Notes: generated from the sequence alone by a model not told the origin. 55,565 nt of DNA from JANLSE01 sp038214135 (GCA_038214135.1 JBBQSD010000028.1:1-55565), one strand, 5' to 3'; shown: positions 1 through 8,323, numbered from the stretch's first letter. Translations and numbers: made by a program.

Positions 1-1
1 C

Positions 2-646
2 TACCGACCAACTGGGATCTGGCTCGATTACCTGACCTATCCGGGCTGGTTCGAAATGCCCGACCCGGATCTGCAGGAGAGCTGCTTCTGTGCTGGCTGC
101 ATTGCCACGTTCTGTGAGCGAACAGGGATCGACGCGCCCACGCCGGATGAGATCCTTGCACATCATGGTGATGCATGGACCCGCCACAAATGCACACAGA
201 TCGCATCCTTTGCCGCACAGTATGCCCAGATCATTCGAGCCGAGCTGCCGGACTGCGTCATTGGTGCGTATATGTGTCCCTGGACTCCTGCGGAATTTGA
301 TGGTGCGCTGCATCGTATCTTCGCGCAGGATTACGCACAGCTCGCGCCTGCGATTGATGTATTTACGCCGCTCATTTATGGAGTAAAGAGTGGTCGCCCG
401 CCAACATGGGGGCGTACGTTTCTCGATGGTGCGTCGGCCTTTGTCCCGCCTGATCGGAGGGTGCAGCTCATCCTCGATGCCAATGATGGCCCGATCAGTC
501 TGGTCGAAACAGCCGCAGCGGCGCGGCCAAGCTGGGGCCTGCAGATCTATGGCGGGGCCAGCGTGTTTGCCGATGCTGCTACTGCCCAGGTATTCCAATC
601 CGCCGTGGCACGTATTCGTGCGGCAATCTATACTACTCACGGGTAA
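2..646 (+). CDS. Putative glycoside-hydrolase-like TIM-barrel protein, C-terminal part (5' end outside window)
   Basis: The frame is open from base 2, so this is the 3' part of a longer gene. The visible 214 residues begin with a GIWLDYLTYPGW segment, which resembles the strand of family-10-like putative glycosyl hydrolases (LDY-x-YP). A cysteine cluster follows (CFCAGC...FC), of the kind seen in uncharacterised bacterial glycosyl-hydrolase-like proteins between two barrel strands. Later stretches (DVFTPLIYG, VQLILDAND, WGLQIYGG) fit alternating beta/alpha strands of a barrel. The substrate cannot be told. It lies upstream of an esterase, a DUF1080 protein and a sugar-binding-fold regulator on the same strand, which favours a carbohydrate role. 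That link is inference. Confidence 0.5.
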   Translation, partial: YRPTGIWLDYLTYPGWFEMPDPDLQESCFCAGCIATFCERTGIDAPTPDEILAHHGDAWTRHKCTQIASFAAQYAQIIRAELPDCVIGAYMCPWTPAEFDGALHRIFAQDYAQLAPAIDVFTPLIYGVKSGRPPTWGRTFLDGASAFVPPDRRVQLILDANDGPISLVETAAAARPSWGLQIYGGASVFADAATAQVFQSAVARIRAAIYTTHG

Positions 647-710
647 CATTTAGACACGCGCGAGGCAGATTCAGGCGCATCAACCACTGAGCAGAGATGC
701 CGGTATCGTG

Positions 711-736
711 TGCGTCATCTGCGTCATCTGTGGATA
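711..736 (+). repeat. Interspersed ATCTGCGTCATCTG-type repeat, copy 1
   Basis: TGCGTCATCTGCGTCATCTG followed by TGGATA. The same tandem-like motif recurs near 18581, 23254, 37261 and 47011, always between genes or in dead sequence. It lies in the gap before the esterase, inside an upstream extension of that reading frame, which is one reason to prefer the downstream start of the esterase. Confidence 0.6.
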
Positions 737-864
737 CTGCGGGGATACGGCCTAACTCTCAGTGGCGATCTGCACAAATCGGGTTTGTACGCTACAATGT
801 GGCCTATCCCGAGCGTGCGATCCCCGAGCAGATTGTTCGGTGTGTGTATCAAGGAGGATACCCG

Positions 865-1821
865 ATGGATACGATGCATCTCGTCGACCCTGAGTTGGCT
901 CCGATGTTGCAGGTCTTTCCGCAGTTGCAGCTCACCCGCGAGGCGCTGCCGGAGATTCGCGCTGGGATTGAGGCAATGTTTGCACAGGGTAGTGCAGGGC
1001 AACCTGAGTTCCCCAACATCACGGTGACGAAACATGCTGTGCCAGGCCCAGATGGTGCGCCGGACGTTCCGGTGATTATGTACGTACCCAAAAGTGAGCA
1101 GCGCCCGCTGCCTGCGCTGCTGTGGATCCATGGTGGCGGCTATGTGATTGGGAGCGTGGAACAGGATGATCTACAGGTCAAGGGAATGGTCGATCAGGTC
1201 GGTTGTGTTGCCGTCTCGGTTGAATATCGGCTAGCCCCAGAGACTGCTGCGCCTGGTTCGGTGGAGGATTGCTATGCCGTGCTGCGTTGGTTGCATGCCA
1301 ACGCTGCTGAATATGGAGTCGATTCAAACCGGATCGCAATCGGTGGGGCAAGTGCGGGTGGCGGTATGGCAGCTGCGCTTGGTCTGCTCACTCGGGATAG
1401 AGGCGAAATTCCATTTGCATTCCAGCTGCTGATCTACCCGATGCTGGACGACCGTACGGGAACGACCAGCGAGCCACACCCTCACGTTGGTGAGTTCATC
1501 TGGACCGTCGAGTCGAACCGATTTGGGTGGAGCGCACTGCTTGGACATGCGCCAGGTGGCGATCATGCCTCGCCATATGCTGCTCCAGCCCGCGCGGAGA
1601 GCCTGGCTGGGTTGCCAGCGACATTCATCTGCGTCGGTGCGCTTGATCTGTTTTTGGAAGAAGACCTCGAATATGCTCGTCGGCTGATGCGCGCGGGCAT
1701 CCCGACCGAGCTGCATGTCTATCCAGCCGCCTTCCACGGCTTCAATTTGATGTCCACCGCACGCGTTTCCCAAGCTTTTAATCGTGATCTGACGGAAGCG
1801 CTCCGGCGTGCGCTGTTCTAG
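865..1821 (+). CDS. Alpha/beta hydrolase, HSL-type esterase/lipase
   Basis: This is a 318-residue cytosolic carboxylesterase of the hormone-sensitive-lipase (bHSL/family IV) type, hydrolysing short-chain or aryl esters. The oxyanion-hole motif HGGG is at residues 89-92. The nucleophile elbow GASAG carries Ser163, and the acid and histidine of the triad are probably Asp261 (GALDLF) and His291 (AAFHGF). The reading frame is open upstream to 697, but ATG 865 has a strong AAGGAGG site 7-8 bases before it and starts the family-like N-terminal helix, so it is preferred. It has no signal peptide. The next gene follows by about 80 bases on the same strand. Confidence 0.85.
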   Translation: MDTMHLVDPELAPMLQVFPQLQLTREALPEIRAGIEAMFAQGSAGQPEFPNITVTKHAVPGPDGAPDVPVIMYVPKSEQRPLPALLWIHGGGYVIGSVEQDDLQVKGMVDQVGCVAVSVEYRLAPETAAPGSVEDCYAVLRWLHANAAEYGVDSNRIAIGGASAGGGMAAALGLLTRDRGEIPFAFQLLIYPMLDDRTGTTSEPHPHVGEFIWTVESNRFGWSALLGHAPGGDHASPYAAPARAESLAGLPATFICVGALDLFLEEDLEYARRLMRAGIPTELHVYPAAFHGFNLMSTARVSQAFNRDLTEALRRALF

Positions 1822-1903
1822 GAAAGTGCGGAGGCATTTGCTATGGTTCATACCCCAGGTTCTATGAAGTGATTTGAGTGGCTGCTATGGAAGGAGCAAT
1901 ACG

Positions 1904-2782
1904 ATGCCGTTATCAGATGCGCAGAAGGCAGTGATTGGGCGCTGGGATCTCATGGTGCAGACGCCTGGCGCTGATCAACCAGCCTGGCTTGAAATCACGC
2001 AATCGGGAATCCAGACGCTGGTCGGCCAGTTTGTTGGGTGGCATGGCAGCGTGCGGCCGATCTCTCGGGTTGATGGAGATAGTAGTGGGCTGCGCTTCTC
2101 GATCCCGCCGCAGTTTGAACGCGGAACGGGCGATCTCACGCTGGAAGGCCAGCTGCAAGGCGACCAACTGAGCGGGACGATCATCACACCAGATGGAACG
2201 AGTGTCACATGGAATAGCCGCCGGGCACCATCGCTTCGGCGAAAAGTGCCACCGACCTGGGGCGAGCCAATCACGCTCTTCAATGGGATAGACATAACTG
2301 GCTGGCATGTGCTCCAGGGCGCGAGCCAATGGGAAGTCGTGGACGGAATCCTGCGCAATGTTAAGCCAGGTGGCAATATTGTGACCGACCAGAAGTTTGG
2401 GGATTTCCAACTGCACCTTGAGTTTCGCTATGCGCCGCATGGCAACAGCGGTGTGTATCTGCGCGGGCGCTATGAGGTGCAGGTGTTGGATGGCCCGACC
2501 GAGGAACCAGATTCTCATCTTCAGGGTGGAGTCTATGGCTTCCTGATACCCAGCGAAATCGTGACCAACGGGCCGGGCGAATGGAACACATACGATATCA
2601 CACTGGTCGGGCGGCAGGTCACAATCGTGGTGAATGGCACAACTGTGATCAGCCAACAGGCGATTCCGGGCATCACCGGTGGCGCATTGGATAGCGATGA
2701 AGGCGCACCGGGGCCGCTCATGTTGCAGGGCGATCATACCCCAATCGAGTACCGTAATATCGTTCTGATACCGGCAGTATGA
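1904..2782 (+). CDS. DUF1080 (3-keto-disaccharide hydrolase/lyase fold) protein with an extra N-terminal domain
   Basis: The 292-residue product has two parts. Residues 1 to about 110 form a small beta-rich domain (DLMVQTPGADQPAWLEI..., LTLEGQLQGDQLSGTI) that I do not recognise with certainty. Residues 120-292 are a clear DUF1080 domain: LFNGIDITGWHV, VVDGILRNV, DFQLHLEFR, NSGVYLRGRYEVQVLD and a C-terminal EYRNIVLIP strand. DUF1080 is a concanavalin-like jelly roll found in enzymes acting on 3-keto sugars and in carbohydrate-binding roles. ATG 1904 has AAGGAG eight bases upstream. There is no obvious signal peptide, which is unusual because many family members are exported. It may act on intracellular keto-sugars with the flanking genes (inference). 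Confidence 0.8.
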   Translation: MPLSDAQKAVIGRWDLMVQTPGADQPAWLEITQSGIQTLVGQFVGWHGSVRPISRVDGDSSGLRFSIPPQFERGTGDLTLEGQLQGDQLSGTIITPDGTSVTWNSRRAPSLRRKVPPTWGEPITLFNGIDITGWHVLQGASQWEVVDGILRNVKPGGNIVTDQKFGDFQLHLEFRYAPHGNSGVYLRGRYEVQVLDGPTEEPDSHLQGGVYGFLIPSEIVTNGPGEWNTYDITLVGRQVTIVVNGTTVISQQAIPGITGGALDSDEGAPGPLMLQGDHTPIEYRNIVLIPAV

Positions 2783-2834
2783 ACAGGGGTGATGGCAGTA
2801 TCATTACGAATACTTAGCGTGTAGGCTAGGGTGC

Positions 2835-2854
2835 GGGCGCGATATATCGCGCCC
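2835..2854. repeat. Perfect 20-bp palindrome GGGCGCGATATATCGCGCCC, copy 1
   Basis: This perfect palindrome lies between the DUF1080 gene and the STAS regulator. Copies or close variants occur at 18766-18785, 23737-23756 and 26055-26074, usually preceded by GTAC or GTGC. It has no poly-T tail, so it is more like a mobile or dispersed REP-type element than a plain terminator. Confidence 0.8.
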
Positions 2855-2902
2855 CAACGCTGCATCCAACTGGTAAGAGATGCTATCTAGGGAGCATGTC
2901 CA

Positions 2903-4438
2903 ATGGAGCGCAATCATCTCCATCCCACTGCAATCAGGGCATTATCAGCGATCCCAGATGCCTTCACCAATCCACAGCGCAAACCAACGATAGCGCTGAT
3001 TCGCGGGCTTGGTGAAGGCGAGTTTATGCAGCGTTACCTCACTGGTGCCCAGGCCATGGCCGATCAATTCGGATTTGTATTGCGCGAGTCAACTGCGCCG
3101 AACCTGGCCGCGATGGCGGAGTTGCTCGAAACTGCCTGCCGCCAGCAGGTTGATGCGATTGTGCTAAGTCACGGGCCGCCGGATATCCTCCTGGCACCGA
3201 TCAACCGAGCACTCGAAGCAGGGATCATGGTCGTCACGTTCGATCTGGTTGTCGATAATGCCAACGTCCCAGAGATCGAGCAGGATGATATGCTGATCGG
3301 TTTCTTGCTGTGCCAGCACCTGGCGACCGAATGCAATGGCACCGCTGAGGTGCTGTATATCAATACCGATACTTTCGCACCATTGGTCAAACGAGATCGC
3401 GCCTGGCAAGATTTTATGTGGCGCTACCGTGGGCTGCACCAGCTGGCGCATTGTGCGCCCATGCCCAGCAATGTTGCCGCCGATACATACGCGCATGTGC
3501 GTTCGCTCCTCGATCAGCATCCCGAGATAAACGTTGTCCTGGCGCTGTGGGATGAATATGCCAAAGGCGCGGTACGTGCCATCACACAGGTGAGTAAGGC
3601 CGATACGATTCGGGTGTACTCGGTAGATATCACCGACGAGGACATCCAACTGATGACGGCAGACGGCAGCCCATGGGTGGCAACAGTGGCGACCGATGCC
3701 TATACTGTTGGGCGGTTGGCGGTGCGGGCGGCGGCGGCACTCATTGCGGGCGAGCAGCTCAATAAATACTTGCTCATCGAGCCGCACCTGATAACTCAGG
3801 GATTTTTGCGCAGCAAGCACATTACCAACATGGAGGAGCTTGTCGAAGTACTGCCAAGCCTTGGAGAAAGCCAGCTCGGATGGTTTGATTGGATGGAGGT
3901 GCTGCTTGAGCGTAACGGCCACCCAATGCCGCGTATCGGCCAATGGGCGGAGGCGGCATTGCAGAAGAGTGAAGCACAATTGCGCGAGGTCGTCGAACAA
4001 CAGCAACAGCTGATTGCGACTATCCGAGAACTCTCAACCCCGGTGATGCCGGTGCATGATGGTATCCTGGTACTGCCCTTGATCGGCAATGTTGATAGCG
4101 AACGCAGCCGGCAGATAATGGAGGCGCTGTTAACAAGTGTGCAGCAGCAGCAAGCCGAACTGATCATCATTGATATCACTGGCGTGCCGATTGTCGATAC
4201 GGCGGTTGCGAATCACCTAATTCAGGCCATCAGGGCAGTTGGTTTGCTGGGGGCACAGTGCGTGCTGGTTGGCATCTCGCCTGAGGTGGCGCAGACGGTG
4301 GTGCAGTTGGGGCTGGATTTGAGTCACTTGGTTACCCGCAGCAACTTGCAGACCGGTATCGCCTATGCGCTGGCACGCCGAGGGCTGGCACTCACGCCGC
4401 GTATGGGCAGCAATGGTACTAGTGCAGGGAATGTGTGA
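2903..4438 (+). CDS. Cytoplasmic periplasmic-binding-fold/STAS fusion regulator (RsbR-like)
   Basis: This 511-residue protein joins a type-1 periplasmic-binding (LacI/RbsB-like) sugar-binding fold at about residues 27-305 (PTIALIRGLGEGEF..., DAIVLSHGP, VVTFDLVVDN) to a helical linker rich in Gln at about 345-376 and a STAS domain at about 382-492. The STAS part has the RsbR-type motif DITGVPIVDT with candidate phospho-acceptors Thr426 and Thr433. No signal peptide or membrane segment is present, so the ligand would be sensed in the cytosol. RsbR-type STAS proteins build stressosomes that hold RsbT-type kinases. No partner kinase is visible in the window. Start ATG 2903 is preceded by a weak GGGAG (2890-2894). 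Confidence 0.8.
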   Translation: MERNHLHPTAIRALSAIPDAFTNPQRKPTIALIRGLGEGEFMQRYLTGAQAMADQFGFVLRESTAPNLAAMAELLETACRQQVDAIVLSHGPPDILLAPINRALEAGIMVVTFDLVVDNANVPEIEQDDMLIGFLLCQHLATECNGTAEVLYINTDTFAPLVKRDRAWQDFMWRYRGLHQLAHCAPMPSNVAADTYAHVRSLLDQHPEINVVLALWDEYAKGAVRAITQVSKADTIRVYSVDITDEDIQLMTADGSPWVATVATDAYTVGRLAVRAAAALIAGEQLNKYLLIEPHLITQGFLRSKHITNMEELVEVLPSLGESQLGWFDWMEVLLERNGHPMPRIGQWAEAALQKSEAQLREVVEQQQQLIATIRELSTPVMPVHDGILVLPLIGNVDSERSRQIMEALLTSVQQQQAELIIIDITGVPIVDTAVANHLIQAIRAVGLLGAQCVLVGISPEVAQTVVQLGLDLSHLVTRSNLQTGIAYALARRGLALTPRMGSNGTSAGNV

Positions 4439-4464
4439 GGTGCTGAATGATGCGCTTGTTGCGC

Positions 4465-5049
4465 CTATGTGGTTGCGCCATGATCATGCAAGAGTTTCAC
4501 GAGATCTTCCCGTCCGTGTTCTGTTGCGATGGTTAGGGCTGTTTTGCCCTGGAAGTTTGTCCACGCTAGGTCAGGATCGGTATGGTCTAACAGCCAGCCT
4601 GTAAGTTCAGAATGGCCTTTATTGACGGCGTTATGCAGAGCCTGTGATACTCCTGTGTGTGCGCCGTGTTCGAACAACCATTGCACGAGCGCCACGTTCC
4701 CACTGTGGGCAGCATGCGTCAGAAGTGCGATTCCGTGCGCGCCTCTGGCATCGATCTGTTGTGGGTTATCCTCCACAAACTGTTTAACGGCAGCCTGTTG
4801 ACCAAGCATAGCGGCTGTGCAAATCTCGAGCGGCGCACCATTGGTCAACAAATACTCAGCAATAGCGATATTCCCGACATGAGCTGCGCCCTGGAGCGCC
4901 GTTTCAGTATCGTTCTCCTTCCATTCGTATACAGCATTCAATAAGGCCGGTGTAGCGGCAAGCATCTCCTGCACCCGCCCTAGATTGCCATGCCCGGCCA
5001 GCACAAATTCACGAACATAATCGGCAGCTCATTCTGTTGGTTGTGACAT
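4465..5049 (-). pseudogene. Ankyrin-repeat protein with an in-frame TGA at codon 7
   Basis: The intended start is ATG at 5049-5047, with an AAAGGAGC ribosome site a few bases upstream. It reads M-S-Q-P-T-E and then TGA (5031-5029), after which the same frame continues AADYVREFVLAGHGNL into about 180 residues of ankyrin repeats (LLNAVYEWKENDTETALQGAAHVGN, AEYLLTNGAPLE, LLTHAAHSGNVALVQWLFEHGA, KTALTIATEHGREDLVKLLHDHGA). Without read-through, translation could restart at GTG 5004, which still keeps most repeats. Ankyrin proteins of this size are soluble protein-binding scaffolds; the partner is unknown. The TGA could be a real nonsense mutation or a base error. Confidence 0.75.
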
Positions 5050-5077
5050 CGATAGCTCCTTTGCTATATCGCAGTAC

Positions 5078-5665
5078 CTATGCAGGGCGATCTGGAACGT
5101 AGCGCATGAGCACAACGCCAGAAGGAATTGGTCGGGCCTCGATCAAGCGTAGGTTGACTCGCAGCCCATCGGGGAATATTTTCTTGCCGCTGCCCAACAC
5201 AACCGGGTAGACCAGTAGATGATATTCGTCCACCAGATCGTGCTGCGCGAGGGTCTGCACCAGCACACTGCTGCCATCCATAAGGATATTCTTGCCTGGC
5301 TGCGCTTTCAGCGCACGCACTTCTTCCACGACATTACTTTTGATCAGGGTTGAATTCCGCCAGGCTGCCGCATTCTCCAATGTCGTCGAGACAACATATT
5401 TTGGTACTGCATTCATCACATCGCCAAATGAATCATCAACCATTGGTTCAAAGGCATCACCATGGATCTGCCATGTTTTGCGCCCCAAAAGTAACGCATC
5501 GCTCTGGCTCATGGCCTCAAAGAACAGCGCGCCAATGTCATCGTGCCAGTATGGCCACGTCCAGCCACCCTGCGCGAAACCGCCCTCGGTGTCTTCCTCT
5601 GCACCACCCGGTGCCTGCACAACGCCATCCAGCGAGATAAACTCGGATACGATAATCTTGCGCAT
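5078..5665 (-). CDS. Dihydrofolate-reductase-like protein (RibD C-terminal domain family)
   Basis: This is a 195-residue soluble reductase of the RibD-C/YwjB family, an NADPH-binding DHFR-like fold with unknown natural substrate. Family signatures are MRKIIVSEFISLDGVVQAPGG at the start, LLLGRKTW (about 75), PKYVVSTTL (about 105), KNILMDGSSVLVQTL (about 145) and VYPVVLGSGKKIFPDG (about 167). The frame is open far upstream, but ATG 5665 has AAGGAGA about 5 bases before it and gives the standard family N-terminus. In many genomes such genes sit with AHSA1, ArsR, PPOX and SigJ genes, as elsewhere in this window. Confidence 0.9.
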   Translation of the reverse strand: MRKIIVSEFISLDGVVQAPGGAEEDTEGGFAQGGWTWPYWHDDIGALFFEAMSQSDALLLGRKTWQIHGDAFEPMVDDSFGDVMNAVPKYVVSTTLENAAAWRNSTLIKSNVVEEVRALKAQPGKNILMDGSSVLVQTLAQHDLVDEYHLLVYPVVLGSGKKIFPDGLRVNLRLIEARPIPSGVVLMRYVPDRPA

Positions 5666-5808
5666 GGTCATCTCCTTAGCGGGTGTTAACCCACATAGCG
5701 AACCGCTATCAGGGAATAGTCGTTCGGCCATGTCCGAGATCGACACTATCTTAACACTGATTCGCTCGCTAACAATAATTATTTCTGTAGGGCGCGCTAG
5801 GAATGTAG

Positions 5809-6057
5809 CTATTGCAGTGCCACCAGGATCGGAATCAATCGGCAGCCATCGGCCAATCCACACAATGCCTTGCCAATCACGGCACCAAAGGCCTTGAATA
5901 CATCACTCGCCTTGATTGCACATCCCGGTGTTGATGAACTCGTCAACAGATCGCCGACCTCGATAGCACCATATTGGGCATCGATATTGCAGTAGACCTT
6001 GCCAACCAATGCGAGCGGCAAGCGATTGTTCTGCGTGGCCTGTTTATCAAGTGTTCA
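5809..6057 (-). pseudogene. 3' remnant of a large surface or tail-fibre-like hypothetical protein
   Basis: The minus strand reads LDKQATQNNRLPLALVGKVYC..DAQYGAIEVGDLL...AFGAVIGKAL..LIPILVALQ and stops at 5809. I recognise this as the conserved C-terminal block of long beta-rich hypothetical proteins in Chloroflexota and cyanobacteria (LALVGKVYC, IEVGDLLTTS, LIPILVALQ). An in-frame TGA at 6057-6055 and the loss of the expected upstream part (GDYKPG-like) mark it as a fragment. It has no start codon context of its own. Confidence 0.55.
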
Positions 6058-6140
6058 GTGGCGAGACAATCAGCGCGCCGTTTTTATTCTTCCGCACCCT
6101 GTTTGCGATTGGCCTGATTGGGCTTGGCCTGATCTTGTGA
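6051..6140 (+). pseudogene. Possible C-terminal tail of a membrane protein (remnant)
   Basis: In the third plus frame the sequence reads VFSGETISAPFLFFRTLFAIGLIGLGLIL and stops with TGA at 6138-6140. A hydrophobic helix of about 18 residues followed at once by a stop looks like the end of a membrane protein. The upstream part runs into the antisense remnant at 5809-6057, so only a fragment is left. The evidence is composition only. Confidence 0.25.
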
Positions 6141-6196
6141 CAGGAGCAGCCAATACAACCATATCCTGCGTCTTGACCGTTCATTAGCGGTTCATT

Positions 6197-6505
6197 TTAC
6201 AAGCCTAATGGCGCTTTGATCGCACACGTCTGCTGTTCGGAGAAATCGAGTACGGTAACGCTGGCACCAGCTGCTGCTAAAAGCGGCCCTTGTTGGCCGC
6301 CACCACTTGCGAGGCAGAGTACTGTTTGGTGCGACAGTGGGGTAAGCCAGGTTCTTGGTACGGGCGTCGTCGGAGTCAGATAGATCTGCCAGTCACCTTG
6401 GCGTGCTGCGGCGATCTCTGCCGCTGTAACGGGACGAACCCAAGGGCAATTCTGGCTATCCTGAGCCTCCCACACGGCACGATTGTGACGACGAATATCC
6501 ATCAT
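6197..6505 (-). pseudogene. Class I SAM-dependent methyltransferase, N-terminal fragment
   Basis: The first about 90 residues match the start of a class I methyltransferase family: MDIRRHNRAVWEAQ, a WQIYLTP stretch, and glycine-rich motif I VLCLASGGGQQGPLLAAAGA followed by VTVLDFS. After FSEQQ the sequence departs (TCAIKAPLGL) and stops at residue 102, while the family is usually about 250 residues. The catalytic half is missing, so it should be inactive. Its ATG overlaps the TGA of the HEAT-repeat gene (ATGA), so it was translationally coupled to it. In related genomes this fold usually methylates small molecules; the substrate is unknown. Confidence 0.75.
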
Positions 6506-7032
6506 GCCTCCAGTATCTGCTCCAACGCCTGCTGCGCACGTGGATCGGATCGATAACTTCCCAAATCGCTCATCAGTTGTTGTCTCAGTTTCGGGTTTGG
6601 GTCGTGGATACCAACCTGAATCAGCAGCGCCACTCGGTCAAGTTCAACCGGCATTGGAGCCTCACATTTTGTGGAATCCTGGCAGCGTTCGCAGAACAGG
6701 GTATGCCAGGTTGCACGGCGAATATGCGGCACTGGATCAGAAAGCAGTGGTAACAGCGCCTCCGCACAACGGGCATCTGCGCCATAGCCACCATGATCGA
6801 TACAATCGACACAGCCGCGCCGTACGCGGGTATGGGCATGCTGCAACCCGTTCAGTAATGTTGGAATAACCGCAGCATCGGCTTGTTGCAACGCCCAGAT
6901 TGCCGGAACTGCAATCTTAGGGTCGCGGCTCGCAAGCTGTTCAACCCATTGTACGAACACATGGGGTTGGTTCTGTGCTTCCTGAACCATATGTGTGGCC
7001 TGTTTAAACCATCGCTGAGCTTCCGGCTTCAT
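6502..7032 (-). CDS. HEAT-repeat protein
   Basis: The 176-residue protein is almost all alpha-alpha repeats: KIAVPAIWALQQADAAVIPTLL, HTRVRRGCVDCIDHGG, CAEALLPLLSDPVPHIRRATWHTLFCERC, NPKLRQQLMSDLGSYRSDPRAQQALEQIL. Such HEAT or PBS-lyase-type repeats form a curved binding surface for proteins. Several cysteines cluster near CERCQDSTKC, which might bind a metal (inference). ATG 7032 has GGGAGG six bases upstream, so the longer open frame to 7059 is not used. The downstream methyltransferase fragment overlaps its stop codon. Confidence 0.8.
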   Translation of the reverse strand: MKPEAQRWFKQATHMVQEAQNQPHVFVQWVEQLASRDPKIAVPAIWALQQADAAVIPTLLNGLQHAHTRVRRGCVDCIDHGGYGADARCAEALLPLLSDPVPHIRRATWHTLFCERCQDSTKCEAPMPVELDRVALLIQVGIHDPNPKLRQQLMSDLGSYRSDPRAQQALEQILEA

Positions 7033-7189
7033 GCGCCGCCTCCCGCACGCTATATCCACTGAATCTGCCCGTTAAATGTAATCCAATCAATGGCGTTTAC
7101 CATCGGGCCAGCGAAGGAATAATTGAGCACGCCGCAGGCTGATTACTCTGGAAATTACATAATCGGGTATTCTTCCTCAGCCATCGCGC

Positions 7190-7414
7190 ATGGGTTGTCG
7201 TGGGTTGATTGTGAAGCAGGCAGCCATTCGCTCACGGCTCGGCCTGAGCGCACCAATTGGAGCAACACTCGAACGCCTGCAAACGATTGTGTTGGGCTGG
7301 TGGGCCATCCAGATGTGGGCCGCTGTAGGGCCATCGCCCGATCCCAACTGGCGTGCCCGGCACATCTGGCATGCCGAGAATGAGGCGTATATTGCTGCTG
7401 CGGCAATTAATTGA
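7190..7414 (+). pseudogene. Unassigned ORF or remnant in the 7033-7545 gap
   Basis: The 513-base stretch between the HEAT gene and the lipoprotein has no clear gene. This frame reads LERLQTIVLGWWAIQMWAAVG... and HIWHAENEAYIAAAAIN before a stop, which has protein-like composition but no ribosome site and no family that I recognise. A second short frame just upstream ends VYHRASEGIIEHAAG (stop at about 7130). Both could be eroded gene ends. Confidence 0.2.
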
Positions 7415-7434
7415 CCTCTTGCAAACTCTGTGCG

Positions 7435-7459
7435 CCCCTCCCCACCGGTGGGGGAGGGG
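7435..7459. repeat. GC-rich inverted repeat CCCCTCCCCACC/GGTGGGGGAGGGG
   Basis: The arms 7435-7446 and 7447-7459 are complementary with one extra G. More G-runs follow to about 7540 (GGTGGGGGAGCGGG, GGGCGAGGGG), a pattern often seen as a dispersed element. It lies just 3' of the lipoprotein gene, so it may end transcription from there, although no T tract is present. Confidence 0.5.
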
Positions 7460-7545
7460 TTGGGGAGCGGGGGAATGAGCAACGGCCTGAGAAAACTCTA
7501 CACCTGAAAGAAGGTGGGGGAGCGGGTTAGGGCGAGGGGAACAAC

Positions 7546-8226
7546 CTACCCGCCATTCAGTTGTACGGAATCGATGATTGTGTTCAGTACAGGCCGGAAC
7601 GACATAAGATCCCGGAGCGATGCTGCATGGGCAAAGATATCGTAGGCATTCTCTCCATTATGCCGGATCGCATGCGCCTCTGCCGTTCCATCACTATTTT
7701 CGATGGTATACAGGTTGATCTGGCCACTTGGCAGAGTCTGTATCTCGCTGGATTTGATGGTTGCGCCCTGTGGCAACATCTGCGATGGCCGCCAATCTGC
7801 GCTGAGTGGAGCCGAAGTCACCCCAACACGTGGCATGTCTGTGCCGTTTGGTGCCCAGGTATTCTCATTGGCGATCTGCTTCCAACCCATCGGAACTTTG
7901 AACTCAATGCCAAGCTCGGGAATGGATGCCTCCTGTGTCACCGTTGCGGGATCGATAATTCCAACTGGAGCGGTTCCAGTCCCTGGTTCTGTTGGCAATG
8001 CGGTCGCCTGTGTGCTTGGCATTGCCGTTGTTGGCTGGACAGTCGCGTCTGCGCTAGGCATGCTTGTTGGCGCAGTGGCTGTCGTAGGCATGGTGACATC
8101 AGTGCTGATCGGCCCGGTGGTGGCTGCACCGGTTTCTGTTCCAACCGTCGGAACTGTTGTGTTCGTCGAACCGCCACAGCCGACGAGCAGCGCGAGAGCA
8201 AACCCAATACTAAGAATCTTCTTCAT
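7546..8226 (-). CDS. Secreted lipoprotein with Thr/Pro-rich linker
   Basis: The 226-residue product begins MKKILSIGFALALLVGCGGS, a lipoprotein signal peptide with lipobox LVGC, so Cys17 would be lipidated and exposed outside the cytoplasmic membrane. Residues 18 to about 95 are a low-complexity Thr/Pro/Ala/Ser linker. Residues about 100-226 form a compact domain (IPELGIEFKVPMGWKQIANENTWAPNG..., LYTIENSDGTAEAHAIRHNGENAYDIFAHAAS) resembling PsbP/DUF1795-like folds by strand pattern; function unknown. ATG 8226 has TTGGAGGT 5 bases upstream. It is divergent from the arsR gene, sharing a 130-base intergenic region. Confidence 0.8.
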   Translation of the reverse strand: MKKILSIGFALALLVGCGGSTNTTVPTVGTETGAATTGPISTDVTMPTTATAPTSMPSADATVQPTTAMPSTQATALPTEPGTGTAPVGIIDPATVTQEASIPELGIEFKVPMGWKQIANENTWAPNGTDMPRVGVTSAPLSADWRPSQMLPQGATIKSSEIQTLPSGQINLYTIENSDGTAEAHAIRHNGENAYDIFAHAASLRDLMSFRPVLNTIIDSVQLNGG

Positions 8227-8323
8227 ATCTACCTCCAAGGATTATATTTATCCATGCTTGGATGAAGCAGGAATCGTGCCACCACGAATTCTATAGGAGT
8301 TAGCATTTATGTTCTTATATGCC

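Noticed and set aside
7435..7540. Strong rho-independent terminator or G-quadruplex switch
   Set aside because: Arms pair well and G-runs are present, but there is no T run and no downstream gene on the same strand to control; kept only as a repeat.
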